From: Bacteroidales bacterium
GTDB taxonomy: Bacteria; Bacteroidota; Bacteroidia; Bacteroidales; F082
Direction: 5' to 3'
Length of the DNA: 64,000 bases
NCBI GenBank assembly: GCA_016281295.1
Contig: JAEEII010000124.1
Span: 31,396-95,395 of the forward strand
Shown here: positions 52,452 to 62,123 of the stretch, in pieces
How the letters are laid out: every line of letters begins with the position of its first letter
Position numbering within the stretch: the stretch's first letter is position 1
The notes under the pieces: model-generated
Database searches by the model: none
What the model saw: the letters and a program-made list of their open reading frames with translations, nothing else
What the model was told of the DNA's origin: nothing
Made by a program: the position numbers and the translations under genes

Positions 52452-52979
52452 TCAACTCTCCAAATACATATCAATCAGGCCTTCAGGAGCGGTGACATAA
52501 AGCTTTTTCGCTTTACGGTCAACTTTTTGAATCACCTGTTCCAGAATGGGAATTAAGATTTCCTTACCGTCCTTCATCACCTGTATGATTGCCTGGGTGG
52601 GATATTCAATGATATCATGAATTGGCCCCAGCTCTCCTTTCTGGGTATCGACAAGCACAAAGCCTTTCACTTCATGGTAATAAAACTGTTTACCAGAGAG
52701 TTTCGGAAGCAGTTCGAGGGGCAGATACACATTTTTCCCTGTCAGAGCCGAGGCAGCTTCCACCGTCTTCACATCTTGGACGCTCACAAAAAACTTATCA
52801 CCACTGTCTGTGATCTTATCCACAAAGAAAGGTGTCAACACTTTATTTATTTCAAGGAAAAAGTATTTCATTCCAAGATACGCCGAAGGGTCATCCACAT
52901 CAAGTTTGATGGTAATCTCCCCTTTTATGCCGTGAGTTTTAGCCACACGACCCAGATAAAAGCACTCTTCTTTTGTCAT
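52452..52979 (-). CDS. rimM: Ribosome maturation factor RimM
   Basis: A 175-residue protein with the RimM N-terminal barrel (YLGRVAKTHGIKGEITIKLD), VKTVEAASALTGKNVYLPLELLP, and the C-terminal PRC-barrel (KGELGPIHDIIEYPTQAIIQV, KEILIPILEQVIQKVD). It assists 30S head assembly. A 31-codon extension upstream is open, but it overlaps the promoter and has no family similarity, so the ATG at 52,977-52,979 is used. It is normally next to rpsP; here it is next to trmN6 instead and is divergent from a metal-transporter-family gene. Confidence 0.95.
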   Translation of the reverse strand: MTKEECFYLGRVAKTHGIKGEITIKLDVDDPSAYLGMKYFFLEINKVLTPFFVDKITDSGDKFFVSVQDVKTVEAASALTGKNVYLPLELLPKLSGKQFYYHEVKGFVLVDTQKGELGPIHDIIEYPTQAIIQVMKDGKEILIPILEQVIQKVDRKAKKLYVTAPEGLIDMYLES

Positions 52980-53016
52980 CGATAAAAAACAATATTTTTC
53001 AAAGCAAAATTCCATG

Positions 53017-53046
53017 CAAAAATAAGAGATTTTTCTAACTTTGCAA
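53017..53046 (-). promoter_or_regulatory. rimM promoter
   Basis: Minus-strand TATTTTTG (complement of 53,017-53,024) with a TTG exactly 19 bases upstream (complement of 53,044-53,046), a full Bacteroidales promoter. The leader is about 30 bases. It overlaps the divergent promoter described next. Confidence 0.7.
53036..53043 (+). promoter_or_regulatory. -7 box of the metal-transporter-family gene
   Basis: TAACTTTG followed by CAAGG, 22 bases before the ATG at 53,065. It lies between the -7 and -33 boxes of the divergent rimM promoter, so RNA polymerase could not sit on both at once. No -33 TTG is seen for this strand. Confidence 0.6.
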
Positions 53047-53064
53047 GGCAAATAGATTGGTAAG

Positions 53065-54153
53065 ATGCACAATTTTCTTCATATACTTCTTGAAGTACTG
53101 AGAAACAGTTTTTTGATCACTGGATTGGTGATTATCATGATGTTGATGATTGAATTCATCAACATTCATTCCGAGGGGCGATGGTTCAGCAAGCTTCGGC
53201 AACACCATTTTGGCCAAATCATGTTGGGTGCAGGTCTGGGCATCCTTCCTGGATGCATGGGAGGTTTTGCGGCTGTCTCAATGTATTCTCATAAACTGCT
53301 GAGTTTCGGAGCTTTGATAGCGATGATGATTGCATCCTCGGGCGATGAAGCCTTTGTCATGCTGGCGATGATTCCCAAACAAGCCCTGATAATGTTCCTG
53401 GTCTTGTTTCTTGTGGCGATTATTGCAGGATGGATTGTTGATCTTCTCAGCAAGAAGAAACAAGACGAACACCTTGGCTGCGACGAAGAGTTTCAGATAC
53501 ACACGGAAGAGCACCAACATCACGCCATCCATGAGAAAGCCACTTTGAAAAACCTAAAGCATCCCAGTGCGGAGCGTATAGCCTTGTTGTTAGGCGTGGT
53601 GATTTTCATCATCGCCTTGGCATTCGGTTTGCTTGAGCATGAACATGAGCATGAAGTTGTGGAAACCTCCAGTCATTTGAACATCTTTGATGAATACTGG
53701 ATGAACCTTTTCTTCGCCCTCGTCAGTATCATTGTGGTTTGGTTCATTGCCACGGTTAATGAGCATGTCGTTAAGGAACATCTATGGGATCATGTCATAC
53801 GCAAGCATTTTATCTCCATTTTCCTTTGGACATTTGGCGCGCTGTTAATCATAGAGATTGGATTGCATTACCTTGACATGGAGTCATGGATTAACTCGAA
53901 TATCCCATGGATGCTCCTGCTTGCCGTATTGGTAGGCATCATTCCTGAATCCGGTCCACACTTATTATTTGTGACTTTATTTGCCACGGGTACCGTTCCA
54001 TTCTCGGTATTGTTGGCCAATTCGATATCTCAAGACGGGCATGCCTCGCTCCCCTTGTTGGCTGAAAGCAAAACAAGTTTTGTCAAGGCCAAAATCATCA
54101 ATGCCCTTGTCGCTGCCCTACTCGGATACACTTGTTATTTTATTGGATTTTAA
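53065..54153 (+). CDS. Putative manganese/heavy-metal exporter (ArsP_2-like, 10 TM)
   Basis: A 362-residue membrane protein with about ten helices in two similar halves. Matching loops are GAGLGILPGCMGGFAAVSMYSH in half one and LLAVLVGIIPESGPHLLFV in half two. ASSGDEAFVMLAMIP and SISQDGHASLPLLAESK hold acidic residues inside the membrane region. The cytoplasmic loops are His-rich (HTEEHQHHAIHEK and HEHEHEVVE), which suggests metal binding. The family is annotated as a putative manganese or heavy-metal transporter, and the metal here is not known. It lies 11 bases before a universal stress protein gene. Confidence 0.83.
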   Translation: MHNFLHILLEVLRNSFLITGLVIIMMLMIEFINIHSEGRWFSKLRQHHFGQIMLGAGLGILPGCMGGFAAVSMYSHKLLSFGALIAMMIASSGDEAFVMLAMIPKQALIMFLVLFLVAIIAGWIVDLLSKKKQDEHLGCDEEFQIHTEEHQHHAIHEKATLKNLKHPSAERIALLLGVVIFIIALAFGLLEHEHEHEVVETSSHLNIFDEYWMNLFFALVSIIVVWFIATVNEHVVKEHLWDHVIRKHFISIFLWTFGALLIIEIGLHYLDMESWINSNIPWMLLLAVLVGIIPESGPHLLFVTLFATGTVPFSVLLANSISQDGHASLPLLAESKTSFVKAKIINALVAALLGYTCYFIGF

Positions 54154-54164
54154 AATTTCACACT

Positions 54165-54968
54165 ATGAATATCATTCTTGCCACCGACTTCAGCAAAGAA
54201 AACAAAATGCTTATCCCATACGCGCTCGACCTTTTGAAGCCGACGGGAGGTTCCATTATACTGTTTCACGCTTACATGGATCATTTTGAGGTCACAGATG
54301 CCCAAAAAACCGCCGAGGAATCAATGAAGCAAAGTGTTGAATACCTTCAAGGAGAGATTCGCAGACAAAGTTTGAAAGACATCGAGATCATCCCGAAATT
54401 GCTTGACGGTTACCCCGAGCAACAGCTTTTGCATCTCACTCGTGAGCTTCAACCCGACTTGGTACTGATGGGCACCAGAGGGCGCGGCAAGAAAGGTTTT
54501 CTTGAAGGCAGTATGTCGAAGAGTCTGATGAGCAAATCGCCGGTGCCGCTGCTTTCGATCCATGAGGAATACCAATACAAGCCAAACAACGAGGTGCTTT
54601 TCGTGACCAACTTCGACAAAAACGATGCTACCTCCATCGCACGAATCTTCGATATTTTAAAGCCCTACCATCTGCATGTTCACGTGATCAACTTCATCAT
54701 GGACGGAGAGCCCTCAAAAGCTGCTAAGCAGATGAAAGAATTGGAAGACACCTTAAAATATATGAACCTCAACGGTGAGTTGTGTTTCAAGCTGATTTAC
54801 AATAGCAGTCCGAGAGACGCCATGAAGACCTATTGCGAAGAGAACCTCATTAGTCTTGCGGCTTTTATCCCCCATCACAGACGTTTTTGGGATATCTTCT
54901 TCCGCGACAAGGTCACCAAAAATGATTTCTTTGATTTGCACATCCCGTTGCTGACCTTCCAAAAATAG
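54165..54968 (+). CDS. Tandem universal stress protein (UspA family)
   Basis: A 267-residue protein with two UspA domains. The first is well preserved: IILATDFSKENKMLIPYAL and LVLMGTRGRGKKGFLEGSMSKSL, the ATP-binding G-x2-G-x9-G-S/T-like motif. The second (VLFVTNFDKNDATSIARIF onwards) has lost the glycine motif and ends LIPLLTF-like. The ATG at 54,165 gives the normal start MNIILATDFS; an upstream ATG would read through the end of the transporter gene. It likely senses or responds to stress in the cytoplasm, possibly linked to the transporter just upstream. Confidence 0.9.
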   Translation: MNIILATDFSKENKMLIPYALDLLKPTGGSIILFHAYMDHFEVTDAQKTAEESMKQSVEYLQGEIRRQSLKDIEIIPKLLDGYPEQQLLHLTRELQPDLVLMGTRGRGKKGFLEGSMSKSLMSKSPVPLLSIHEEYQYKPNNEVLFVTNFDKNDATSIARIFDILKPYHLHVHVINFIMDGEPSKAAKQMKELEDTLKYMNLNGELCFKLIYNSSPRDAMKTYCEENLISLAAFIPHHRRFWDIFFRDKVTKNDFFDLHIPLLTFQK

Positions 54969-55105
54969 ACCTCACCCCCCACCCCCCTCTCCACAGTGGA
55001 GAGGGGGAGCGTTCTACCCGGGAATCTACCGAGATTAAACCCCTACCGGGGTATCTCCATCTCCCTCTAAATTCTAAATTCTCAATTCTAAATTCAAAAT
55101 TCCAA
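54969..55105. repeat. Composite intergenic repeat: CCTCTCC palindrome, AATCTACCGAG part and TAAATTCT words
   Basis: The gene-free gap after the stress protein holds three parts. They are a strong palindrome (CCCCCTCTCC ... GGAGAGGGGG, about 54,980-55,008), a middle part with ACCGAGATTAAACCCCTACC, and TAAATTCTAAATTCTCAATT words. Read on the other strand, the same parts in the same order occur at 63,709-63,869, so this is one dispersed family in opposite orientations. The palindrome could act as a terminator, but no T-run follows. Confidence 0.8.
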
Positions 55106-55114
55106 ATATTTCCT

Positions 55115-55122
55115 TATCTTTG
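55115..55122 (+). promoter_or_regulatory. -7 box driving the TPP riboswitch transcript
   Basis: TATCTTTG followed by CCCC. Transcription would begin about 7 bases later, at the first bases of the riboswitch aptamer. Confidence 0.65.
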
Positions 55123-55130
55123 CCCCGTCA

Positions 55131-55220
55131 ATTAGGGGTGCCTTATCCATTTGGATTGAAAGACAGGCTGAGATCAAACCCTTTGTACCTGATACGGGTA
55201 ATGCCGAGACAGGGAAACGA
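55131..55220 (+). promoter_or_regulatory. TPP riboswitch (THI element)
   Basis: Contains the classic conserved blocks in order: AGGGGTGCC at 55,134-55,142, GGCTGAGAT at 55,177-55,185, ACCCTTTGTACCTGAT and GGGTAATGCC at 55,197-55,206. The closing GGGAA is near 55,212. It binds thiamine pyrophosphate and normally represses the gene behind it when the vitamin is abundant. Here that gene is the TonB-dependent receptor at 55,281. A short stem GGAAAC/GTTTCC (55,213-55,225) follows at once. Confidence 0.93.
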
Positions 55221-55240
55221 GTTTCCTCAAGATTTCCTCT

Positions 55241-55275
55241 ATTGATTTAATATTATTAACTAACTTTAAATCAAT
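55241..55275 (+). promoter_or_regulatory. Inverted repeat just before the receptor start, likely expression platform
   Basis: Perfect 10-base arms ATTGATTTAA (55,241-55,250) and TTAAATCAAT (55,266-55,275) with a 15-base loop end 5 bases before the ATG. There is no U-run, so control at translation start rather than termination is more likely. Confidence 0.5.
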
Positions 55276-55280
55276 GAGTT

Positions 55281-57686
55281 ATGTTTAAAAAAAGTTACTT
55301 TTTCTTCCTTTTTGCAGGCATGATGACCCTCAATCTTCATGCACAAAACAAAAACGTAGAACTCGACACCATCCACTATGAAAAACTTAAAGAAGTAGTA
55401 ATCAGTGGTGTAAAAGTTCAAAAGAGTGCTCCTTTCGCCGTGACAAACATCCAACAAGAAGAGCTGAGTGAGTTCTCAAGAACCGGACAAGAACTTCCAT
55501 TCTTATTCTCGAAAACACCAGGCATCATCTCTTGGAGTGAAAACGGTGTCGGCACCGGAACGAGTTATATGCGCATCCGCGGCGCAGGCGACTCACGTAT
55601 CAACGTCACCCTCGACGGGGTGCCGCTTAACTCACCTGAAGACCAGTGCGTGTTCTGGGCTAACATGAACAGTTATGGCTCGTTGCTCAGTGACGTACAA
55701 ATCCAGCGTGGTGTTGGGACATCCACCAATGGCGACGGTGCATTTGGTGGCACGGTGGCATTGTCATCTGCCACTCCATCCTTTGCCCCCAGCGCCGAGA
55801 TAACAGGAGCATACGGATCCTTTAACACCCTGAACTTCGGTGCCAAAGCTTCCACGGGTCTGCTTTGGAACCGCCTCATCATCGACGGAGCTTACCACGA
55901 GACTCATACCGACGGTTTTATTCACGGCACCAAGGGTCGCAGCGGAAGCTACTATGGTGGCCTCACCTTAATTAATAATAACTTCCAACTTTACTACAAG
56001 AACATCGGAAACTTTGAGAAGACCGGTCAGGCTTGGAACGGTGTCACCGCTGGAAATAATGACTACAGCCTCATGGACGGTTGCTATGACGATGGCACAT
56101 GGTCCTATTCCACAAAAACAGGGATTCACACCTACCAAGACATGTACAACGTCGGTTTAGGCCAATTTAACTCCCTGTACGAATGTCTGGTCACTGATGA
56201 GAATGGATTATTCGTCACCGACGAACAAGGCAACTACCTCACCCAACGGTACCAAATGAAGGATGGAAGTTTCTGGGACAGAACTACCGACAACTTCTGG
56301 CAAGACCATAACATCCTCTCAGCTGCATGGAAAATCAACGAAAACTGGAAATCAACCGCAACATTGCATTACACCTACGGCTACGGCTTCTATGAGGAGT
56401 TCCGCCCCAACAACAAGCTCTCAAAATTTGGAATGACCTTTATGTATCCCGACAGTACCATCGTGAAAAAGACTGACTTCGTACGTAAAAAAGGCCTTAC
56501 CCAACACACCTACGGCTTGGTTTGGAACACCAATTTCAAAAACGAAAGATGGGATGTTATCGGTGGAATCTCAGTTCAGAACTTCACAGGAAACCATTTT
56601 GGCTACGTCACTTATATCGCCAACAACGATGTGGAAAAGAAATACCTCAGCAAAGGTGATTATAAGTACTACGACTCTGATGCCAGCAAATTAGACGGCA
56701 GTGCCTTTATCAAAGCCTCTTTCAACATCACAGAAAAGTGGTTGGTTTTCGGCGACATGCAATACCGTCATGTGAATTATCAAACCACTGGCATCAACGA
56801 CAAGTTCTATGATGACGAGAGTGGCTACTACAACCAACAACTTGACATCCATGAGAAATACAACTTCATAAACCCCAAAGGTGGTATCTCGTGGAATTAT
56901 AACGACCACCACGCCTACGCTTCAGTAGCCATGAGCCACCGAGAGCCTGAACGCAACAACTTCACCGATAATGGTTCCGCAAACCCACCGGTACCCGAAC
57001 AGCTCCTTGACTATGAATTAGGCTATAACTACAACGGCGAAATCTGGCAGGCAGGAGCCAACCTCTATTATATGGACTATAAAAACCAGTTTGTACAGAC
57101 TGGCGAACTGAGTGACATTGGTGAGAATCTGACCACCAACATCAAGAAATCGTATCGCATGGGTGTTGAACTCCAAGCAGGTGTCAACGCGACAAGATGG
57201 CTGACTATTGAAGCAAATGCCGCGTTAAGCCAAAACAAGATCAAAGACTTTGACGAGGTTGTGGAAGACTGGGACAATGGCACTACGACCATCCATTACG
57301 ATAATTCCACGCTGGCTTTCTCTCCCTCAGCCATCTTAAATGGATTCATCACCTTCCACCATAAAGGATTCGATGCCACCTGGCATACTAACTTCGTCTC
57401 AAGGATGTATCTCGACAACACCGAAAATATTGACCGCTCATTGCCCTCCTATTCCACTTCTAACGTGAGTCTTGGCTACACCTTGACACCCAAAAAAGTG
57501 GCGAAAGAAGTTATTTTCCGTGTGAATTTCAACAATATCTTCAATAAACGTTACGCTGCCAGTGGTTGGGTGTACTCAGCCATCTATGAAAGCGGAGGAC
57601 ATCCGAACGACAACCGCTACTATCAATTGGGTTTCATCCCGATGGCAGGATTCAACATGATGGGTACTTTAACAATAAAGCTTTGA
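55281..57686 (+). CDS. TonB-dependent receptor, probable thiamine-related uptake
   Basis: An 801-residue outer-membrane receptor. The signal peptide ends LNLHAQ, a short TonB-box region follows, and the plug domain starts near KVQKSAPFAVTNIQQEEL with YMRIRGAGDSRINVTLDGVPLN. A 22-strand barrel ends in GFNMMGTLTIKL, the aromatic-poor but typical last strand. It lacks the carboxypeptidase-D-like N-terminal domain of SusC proteins, so it is a classic small-ligand receptor. The TPP riboswitch ahead of it strongly suggests thiamine, its phosphates or a precursor as ligand. No SusD partner or other thiamine gene follows; the transcript ends at the terminator. Confidence 0.9.
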   Translation: MFKKSYFFFLFAGMMTLNLHAQNKNVELDTIHYEKLKEVVISGVKVQKSAPFAVTNIQQEELSEFSRTGQELPFLFSKTPGIISWSENGVGTGTSYMRIRGAGDSRINVTLDGVPLNSPEDQCVFWANMNSYGSLLSDVQIQRGVGTSTNGDGAFGGTVALSSATPSFAPSAEITGAYGSFNTLNFGAKASTGLLWNRLIIDGAYHETHTDGFIHGTKGRSGSYYGGLTLINNNFQLYYKNIGNFEKTGQAWNGVTAGNNDYSLMDGCYDDGTWSYSTKTGIHTYQDMYNVGLGQFNSLYECLVTDENGLFVTDEQGNYLTQRYQMKDGSFWDRTTDNFWQDHNILSAAWKINENWKSTATLHYTYGYGFYEEFRPNNKLSKFGMTFMYPDSTIVKKTDFVRKKGLTQHTYGLVWNTNFKNERWDVIGGISVQNFTGNHFGYVTYIANNDVEKKYLSKGDYKYYDSDASKLDGSAFIKASFNITEKWLVFGDMQYRHVNYQTTGINDKFYDDESGYYNQQLDIHEKYNFINPKGGISWNYNDHHAYASVAMSHREPERNNFTDNGSANPPVPEQLLDYELGYNYNGEIWQAGANLYYMDYKNQFVQTGELSDIGENLTTNIKKSYRMGVELQAGVNATRWLTIEANAALSQNKIKDFDEVVEDWDNGTTTIHYDNSTLAFSPSAILNGFITFHHKGFDATWHTNFVSRMYLDNTENIDRSLPSYSTSNVSLGYTLTPKKVAKEVIFRVNFNNIFNKRYAASGWVYSAIYESGGHPNDNRYYQLGFIPMAGFNMMGTLTIKL

Positions 57687-57723
57687 TTACGTATTTAACG
57701 AAGCAAAACAGCATCTAAAAAAG

Positions 57724-57762
57724 AGAGGAGGGCGACCCAAAAGTGGTCACCCTCCTCTTTTT
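57724..57762. terminator. Bidirectional intrinsic terminator
   Basis: A 14-base stem (57,724-57,737 with 57,745-57,758, one mismatch) closes a 7-base loop, with TTTTT after it on the plus strand and six T after it on the minus strand. It separates the convergent TonB receptor and peptidase genes. Confidence 0.92.
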
Positions 57763-57779
57763 CAAACAAATAGTCGATG

Positions 57780-59831
57780 TCAATGCGTTGCTTTTAAGAA
57801 GCTATAGTTTTTACCCAAATCCAAATGCTCCGCAACGAAATCACTCGGATAATCCACTTGGTAATCCACCACTTTTTCGCCATCCATAACGGGTTTGATG
57901 ACAGGATTGATGAATCCACCGTATGGCTTCAATCCCAATGCATTATAGCGTTCCTTCACTTCCTTATGCAGTTCAGGATCGACTTTAACAGCGTATTTCT
58001 CCACCAAGGCTTTACCCGCAGCATAGTCACCTTCGCTCTTGATACGTTGCACCTCAGCCAGCAGTTCGCCAAACAAACCGCGCAATGCCTCGAAGTCGTT
58101 GATGACAAAATAAGTCTTGCCGTTTTCAACCTTCTTCTCAATGACGTTGTTTGCCATGCCTTTCTCATAGCACCACTCAGAGATGAGCTTACGGTTCTGC
58201 ATGTGCGACTCGGTGACATCCTTGCCCAGTTCCACACGGGCAAGTTGTGACATCATACCATTCCGTATATAGCCACAATACTCGGCTTTATATGCTTCAG
58301 GATCAGAGATCACGCCCAATTCAACCATCTTGGGATCAGCAAGATAATACAAGCCAAACAAGTCAGCACGGGCTTCTTCCAAAGTAGAGCTATACTCTTT
58401 CAAGGCACCTGGCTGGGTTGTGGGAAGCAGCTTGCCGGAGCCATGACCAAGGCACTCATGCAAAGTGGTATGGACGATATCAGTTTCAGAACCAAATTTC
58501 TTGCAGAGCTCAACTTCTTCTTCAGAATAAGCGAATTCCTTTAACGCACTCTTAGGACATTCCTCGGCAGCCTTGTCGTATGCAATCATCAAATTAGTGA
58601 TTGTCACCGACTTGGAACCATAATCCTTGCGAATCCAGTCAGCATTGGGAAGGTTGATGCCAATCGGAGGAGATGGGAAGCACTCGCCACCCAGGGTAGT
58701 GACATTGATACTCTTAGCTGAGACGCCCTTGCACTCTTCCTTTTTAAAGCGTGAATCCACGGGGGAATGATCCTCAAACCATTGGGCGTTTTCGCTGATG
58801 ATGTTGGAGTTACGGGTTGCTTCAAGGTCTTTGAAGTTTACATTCGACTCCCAGGTGGCTTTCATTCCCATGGGATCGGCATAATCCTCAATGAAACCGT
58901 TCACAAAATCAATCATAGAGATAGAGTCCTGAACCCATGCGATGTTGTATTCATCCCAGGTCTTCAAGTCACCTGTCGTATAGTATTCGATGAGCTTACG
59001 GGTGTAGTTGCGCTGGATGTCGTTTTCGGCGACTTCATTGGCTTTCTGCAACCAACCGATAATCGCTTTGATTGCATCCCCGTAAAGACCGTCAGCTTTA
59101 TAGACATCCTCGTAAACCTTCCCTTTTTCTTTCACCAGACGCGAGTTCAAGCCGTAGGAAATCGGAGTAGGATCTTTAGGCTTACGCATCTTGTTGTAGA
59201 ATTTCTCCACTTCTTTCTTGGTCAAACCACCTTGATAGAAGTTCACAGCAGAGTTGGCGATGATGTCCTCTTCGCTGCTGCGACGCACCTTGTAGAGCTC
59301 ACGGTCGAAAATCACCGGAGTCAAGAAAGCGATGAATTGATCCACCGTTTCGCCATCATTCAATGGAAGAAGAGCCGCATCGCTGCCTTTCACTAGTTTG
59401 GCAAAATATGCTTCGGAAATCGCAGGGAAGAACTTGTCCTCCGCATAGTGATGATGGATGCCATTACTAAAAAACACACGTTTGGCATAAACCAAGAAGC
59501 TTCGGAAATCTGCATTTTCACGGTCTCCTTGATAGGAATTCAACACAGCCTCAATCGTTTTTCGGATGCAGAGGTTGTATTTGAAGTTTTGGTCGGTGTA
59601 GATGTCACGACCACATTTGGCAGCCTCACCTAAGTAATAGATATAGGCTTTCTGTTGCAGCGTCAGCTGATCCCAGTCAGGAATCTGGTAACGCATGATT
59701 CTCAAATCGGCAAACTCATCCACGAGAAACTTAAATTCCTCTTTGGGGGCCGGTTCAACTGGAGCGGGTTGTTTCGGCGCACAGCCAATCAACGTTCCCG
59801 CCAATCCGATTGCAATCATCAGTTTTTTCAT
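57780..59831 (-). CDS. Dipeptidyl-peptidase III family (M49) lipoprotein
   Basis: A 683-residue zinc peptidase with a lipoprotein signal (TLIGC, acylated C17). The M49 motif HECLGH is at 458-463 in HTTLHECLGHGSGKL. The second zinc site lies in SSTLEEARADLFGLYYLAD. M49 enzymes remove dipeptides from the N-terminus of short peptides, and in Bacteroidales such a protein lies in the periplasm, giving peptide uptake for growth on amino acids. It ends next to the bidirectional terminator. It starts 22 bases after the GH95 gene with no promoter seen, so the two are likely co-transcribed. Confidence 0.92.
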   Translation of the reverse strand: MKKLMIAIGLAGTLIGCAPKQPAPVEPAPKEEFKFLVDEFADLRIMRYQIPDWDQLTLQQKAYIYYLGEAAKCGRDIYTDQNFKYNLCIRKTIEAVLNSYQGDRENADFRSFLVYAKRVFFSNGIHHHYAEDKFFPAISEAYFAKLVKGSDAALLPLNDGETVDQFIAFLTPVIFDRELYKVRRSSEEDIIANSAVNFYQGGLTKKEVEKFYNKMRKPKDPTPISYGLNSRLVKEKGKVYEDVYKADGLYGDAIKAIIGWLQKANEVAENDIQRNYTRKLIEYYTTGDLKTWDEYNIAWVQDSISMIDFVNGFIEDYADPMGMKATWESNVNFKDLEATRNSNIISENAQWFEDHSPVDSRFKKEECKGVSAKSINVTTLGGECFPSPPIGINLPNADWIRKDYGSKSVTITNLMIAYDKAAEECPKSALKEFAYSEEEVELCKKFGSETDIVHTTLHECLGHGSGKLLPTTQPGALKEYSSTLEEARADLFGLYYLADPKMVELGVISDPEAYKAEYCGYIRNGMMSQLARVELGKDVTESHMQNRKLISEWCYEKGMANNVIEKKVENGKTYFVINDFEALRGLFGELLAEVQRIKSEGDYAAGKALVEKYAVKVDPELHKEVKERYNALGLKPYGGFINPVIKPVMDGEKVVDYQVDYPSDFVAEHLDLGKNYSFLKATH

Positions 59832-59853
59832 TTTAACATTATTAAATTAGTGG

Positions 59854-62106
59854 TTAGTACAGAATTTTAGTGATTTTTCCTTGATGCCATTCACATTCCA
59901 CCGTCTTTCCACCTCTTGCCTTCAAGCCTTTGAAATAGCCATCTGTCCATGCCGATGGCAAGGCAGGCAGAGCCTCTATTTCATCATGACTTTGAAGAAG
60001 CATCTCAGCGATGCCTGCTGTTCCTCCAAAGTTACCATCGATTTGGAACGGTGGATGAGCGCAGAACAAGTTAGGATAAGTGCCAGCCACTACCCTTCCC
60101 GTCGTGTCATCCCATGGAATGGCAGGTTGTAATAGGTTTTTCAGAAGTTTATAAGCATGGTCTCCATCCCCAAGCCTTGCCCAGAAGTTGATTTTCCATG
60201 CCATTGACCATCCAGTACCCTCGTCACCACGACGACGCAAAGTCTCACGACAAGCGTCCAACAACTCCGGAGTTTTGGTTTTTGTCATCATGGAGCCTGG
60301 ATAAAGCCCGAAAAGATGCGACACATGACGGTGACGAGGATCCACCTCTCGGTAATCTTTTAGCCATTCCATCAGATAACCTTCCGCACTCACTTGCAAA
60401 GGAGGAAACCGCAGTTTTGCTATCTGAAGCGAGTCAGCGAAATCTTTATCCATATTGAGGATGAACGATGCACGGGCAATGGCGTCATAGAGCTCGCTGA
60501 TAATCTGTACATCCATCGTACTACCCATGCAAACTGAAACCACATTGCCATGGTCGTCATAAAAGGCATTTTCAGGTGAAGAAGTGGGAGCCGTGACTAA
60601 CCATCCGTGTTCAGGTTCCTCAATCATCATTTCAAGGAAAAAACGTGCAGCACCTTTCATCATCGGATAAACCTCACGAAGAAAAGCCGTATCTTGAGTA
60701 AACTGGAAGTGCTGCCATGCATGAAGAGCGAGCCATGCGCCACCTGTGTTGGTAGCACCCCATGAGGGATGTTCTCCAGGTGCCGTGAACCCCCAAGGAT
60801 TGCAGACCACATGGGCAGTCCAACCATGAGCGCCATAGAAATCCATGGCCGTTTTTTCACCTGATTCAACCAAACGCTCGGTAAAACGAATCAAGGGAAG
60901 ATGAAGTTCAGAGAGATTACAGACTTCGCAAGGCCAATGATTCATCTCCACATTAATATTAAGGTGGTAGTCTCCATTCCAAGGCGTTTGAATCGTGTTA
61001 GCCCATAGACCTTGCAGATTAGGAGGAAGAAGATCCTCGCGTGTGGAGCTAATCAAGAGATAACGGCCATATTGGAAATAGCACACAGGCAACCAAGCGT
61101 CATCTTCTTCCAAAAAACGCTTCCAATGCTCCTTTAAGGACATTTCTTGAAAGTGAGTGGTTAACGCACCATTGATATCCAGTTCTACTCTATAAAATAA
61201 TTCACTATATGATTGTATATGTCTATTTAATAATTCTTGATAGCTATATTTCAAAGCATTATCCAAAGTTTGATTGACATATAGCTCTGGATCGTCACAC
61301 ATAAAACTGGTAGCAGAACTAAAAATCAACGTTGTGGATGTATGGTCATCAGAAGAAAGCGCTATCACTTTTGAATAGTATTGCATTCCATCAACACCAT
61401 CCACATTACTGGGAAGCTGTCCTCTCATAACTATACTGTTTCTATAGGTAGTGACCGATGCGTGTTCAGGACGCGCAAGACTATATTGAAGGGTGAAAGC
61501 AGTGTCGGAATTAATGTTAATCACCGCCACGTCGTCCCTTCGAGAAGTGAAATAGGTTCTATGATAATGGTGATGGTTAACTGAATAATCGACCTCACTG
61601 GTGGCGGAATTCAGATTCAGTGAACGTTGGTAACCATCACTGTAAGAAGCATGATCAGATGCTATCGATTGCTTGATGTCGGGAAAATCAATGCAAAGGC
61701 TGCCAAGAGTTTGATAGCAACCGAAAGGCACCGTAGCACCCTGTCCGTTGCCAGAGCCCACACCTCCACAGACAAAGGTCTCATACATCATCTGTTGAGC
61801 GTCATAGTTACGCCCTTCAAGAAGCAGTTGGCGAATCTTTGGAAGTGAAGAAAGGGCTTGGGGATTAGATGCGTCTTGTGGAGCACCCGACCAAAGGGTA
61901 ATGTCGTTAAGCGTGATGGTTTCGTGAAACACGCCGCCATCAGGCATCAGACCGATATGCCCATTCCCAAGGGGGATACACTCTTCCCATCTTTCCGCAG
62001 GATGGTCGAAAGACATGACAACATCATGGATTTGCGCCTTTCGGGAGCAGGAAAACAGCAACAAAGCGCAAGTCAAAGCTGTCATAAATGAGAAGGAGTG
62101 TTTCAT
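59854..62106 (-). CDS. Glycoside hydrolase family 95 alpha-L-fucosidase lipoprotein
   Basis: A 750-residue enzyme with a lipobox (LLFSC, C20). Family blocks are [83 protein letters not shown] and the C-terminal [24 protein letters not shown] segment ([16 protein letters not shown]). These match the (alpha/alpha)6 barrel of GH95. Such enzymes cut terminal fucose from host glycans, typically alpha-1,2-linked. The freed fucose could feed the permease-kinase module at 4,957-7,764, but the two lie more than 50 kb apart and no fucose catabolic genes are adjacent. Galactosidase activity is known in some members. Confidence 0.92.
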   Translation of the reverse strand: MKHSFSFMTALTCALLLFSCSRKAQIHDVVMSFDHPAERWEECIPLGNGHIGLMPDGGVFHETITLNDITLWSGAPQDASNPQALSSLPKIRQLLLEGRNYDAQQMMYETFVCGGVGSGNGQGATVPFGCYQTLGSLCIDFPDIKQSIASDHASYSDGYQRSLNLNSATSEVDYSVNHHHYHRTYFTSRRDDVAVININSDTAFTLQYSLARPEHASVTTYRNSIVMRGQLPSNVDGVDGMQYYSKVIALSSDDHTSTTLIFSSATSFMCDDPELYVNQTLDNALKYSYQELLNRHIQSYSELFYRVELDINGALTTHFQEMSLKEHWKRFLEEDDAWLPVCYFQYGRYLLISSTREDLLPPNLQGLWANTIQTPWNGDYHLNINVEMNHWPCEVCNLSELHLPLIRFTERLVESGEKTAMDFYGAHGWTAHVVCNPWGFTAPGEHPSWGATNTGGAWLALHAWQHFQFTQDTAFLREVYPMMKGAARFFLEMMIEEPEHGWLVTAPTSSPENAFYDDHGNVVSVCMGSTMDVQIISELYDAIARASFILNMDKDFADSLQIAKLRFPPLQVSAEGYLMEWLKDYREVDPRHRHVSHLFGLYPGSMMTKTKTPELLDACRETLRRRGDEGTGWSMAWKINFWARLGDGDHAYKLLKNLLQPAIPWDDTTGRVVAGTYPNLFCAHPPFQIDGNFGGTAGIAEMLLQSHDEIEALPALPSAWTDGYFKGLKARGGKTVECEWHQGKITKILY

Positions 62107-62123
62107 AAAGCACCGTTCCTTTT

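Noticed and set aside
52980..53072. N-terminal extension of RimM by 31 residues
   Set aside because: It would run through the rimM promoter and gives a Cys/Phe-rich sequence unlike the family.
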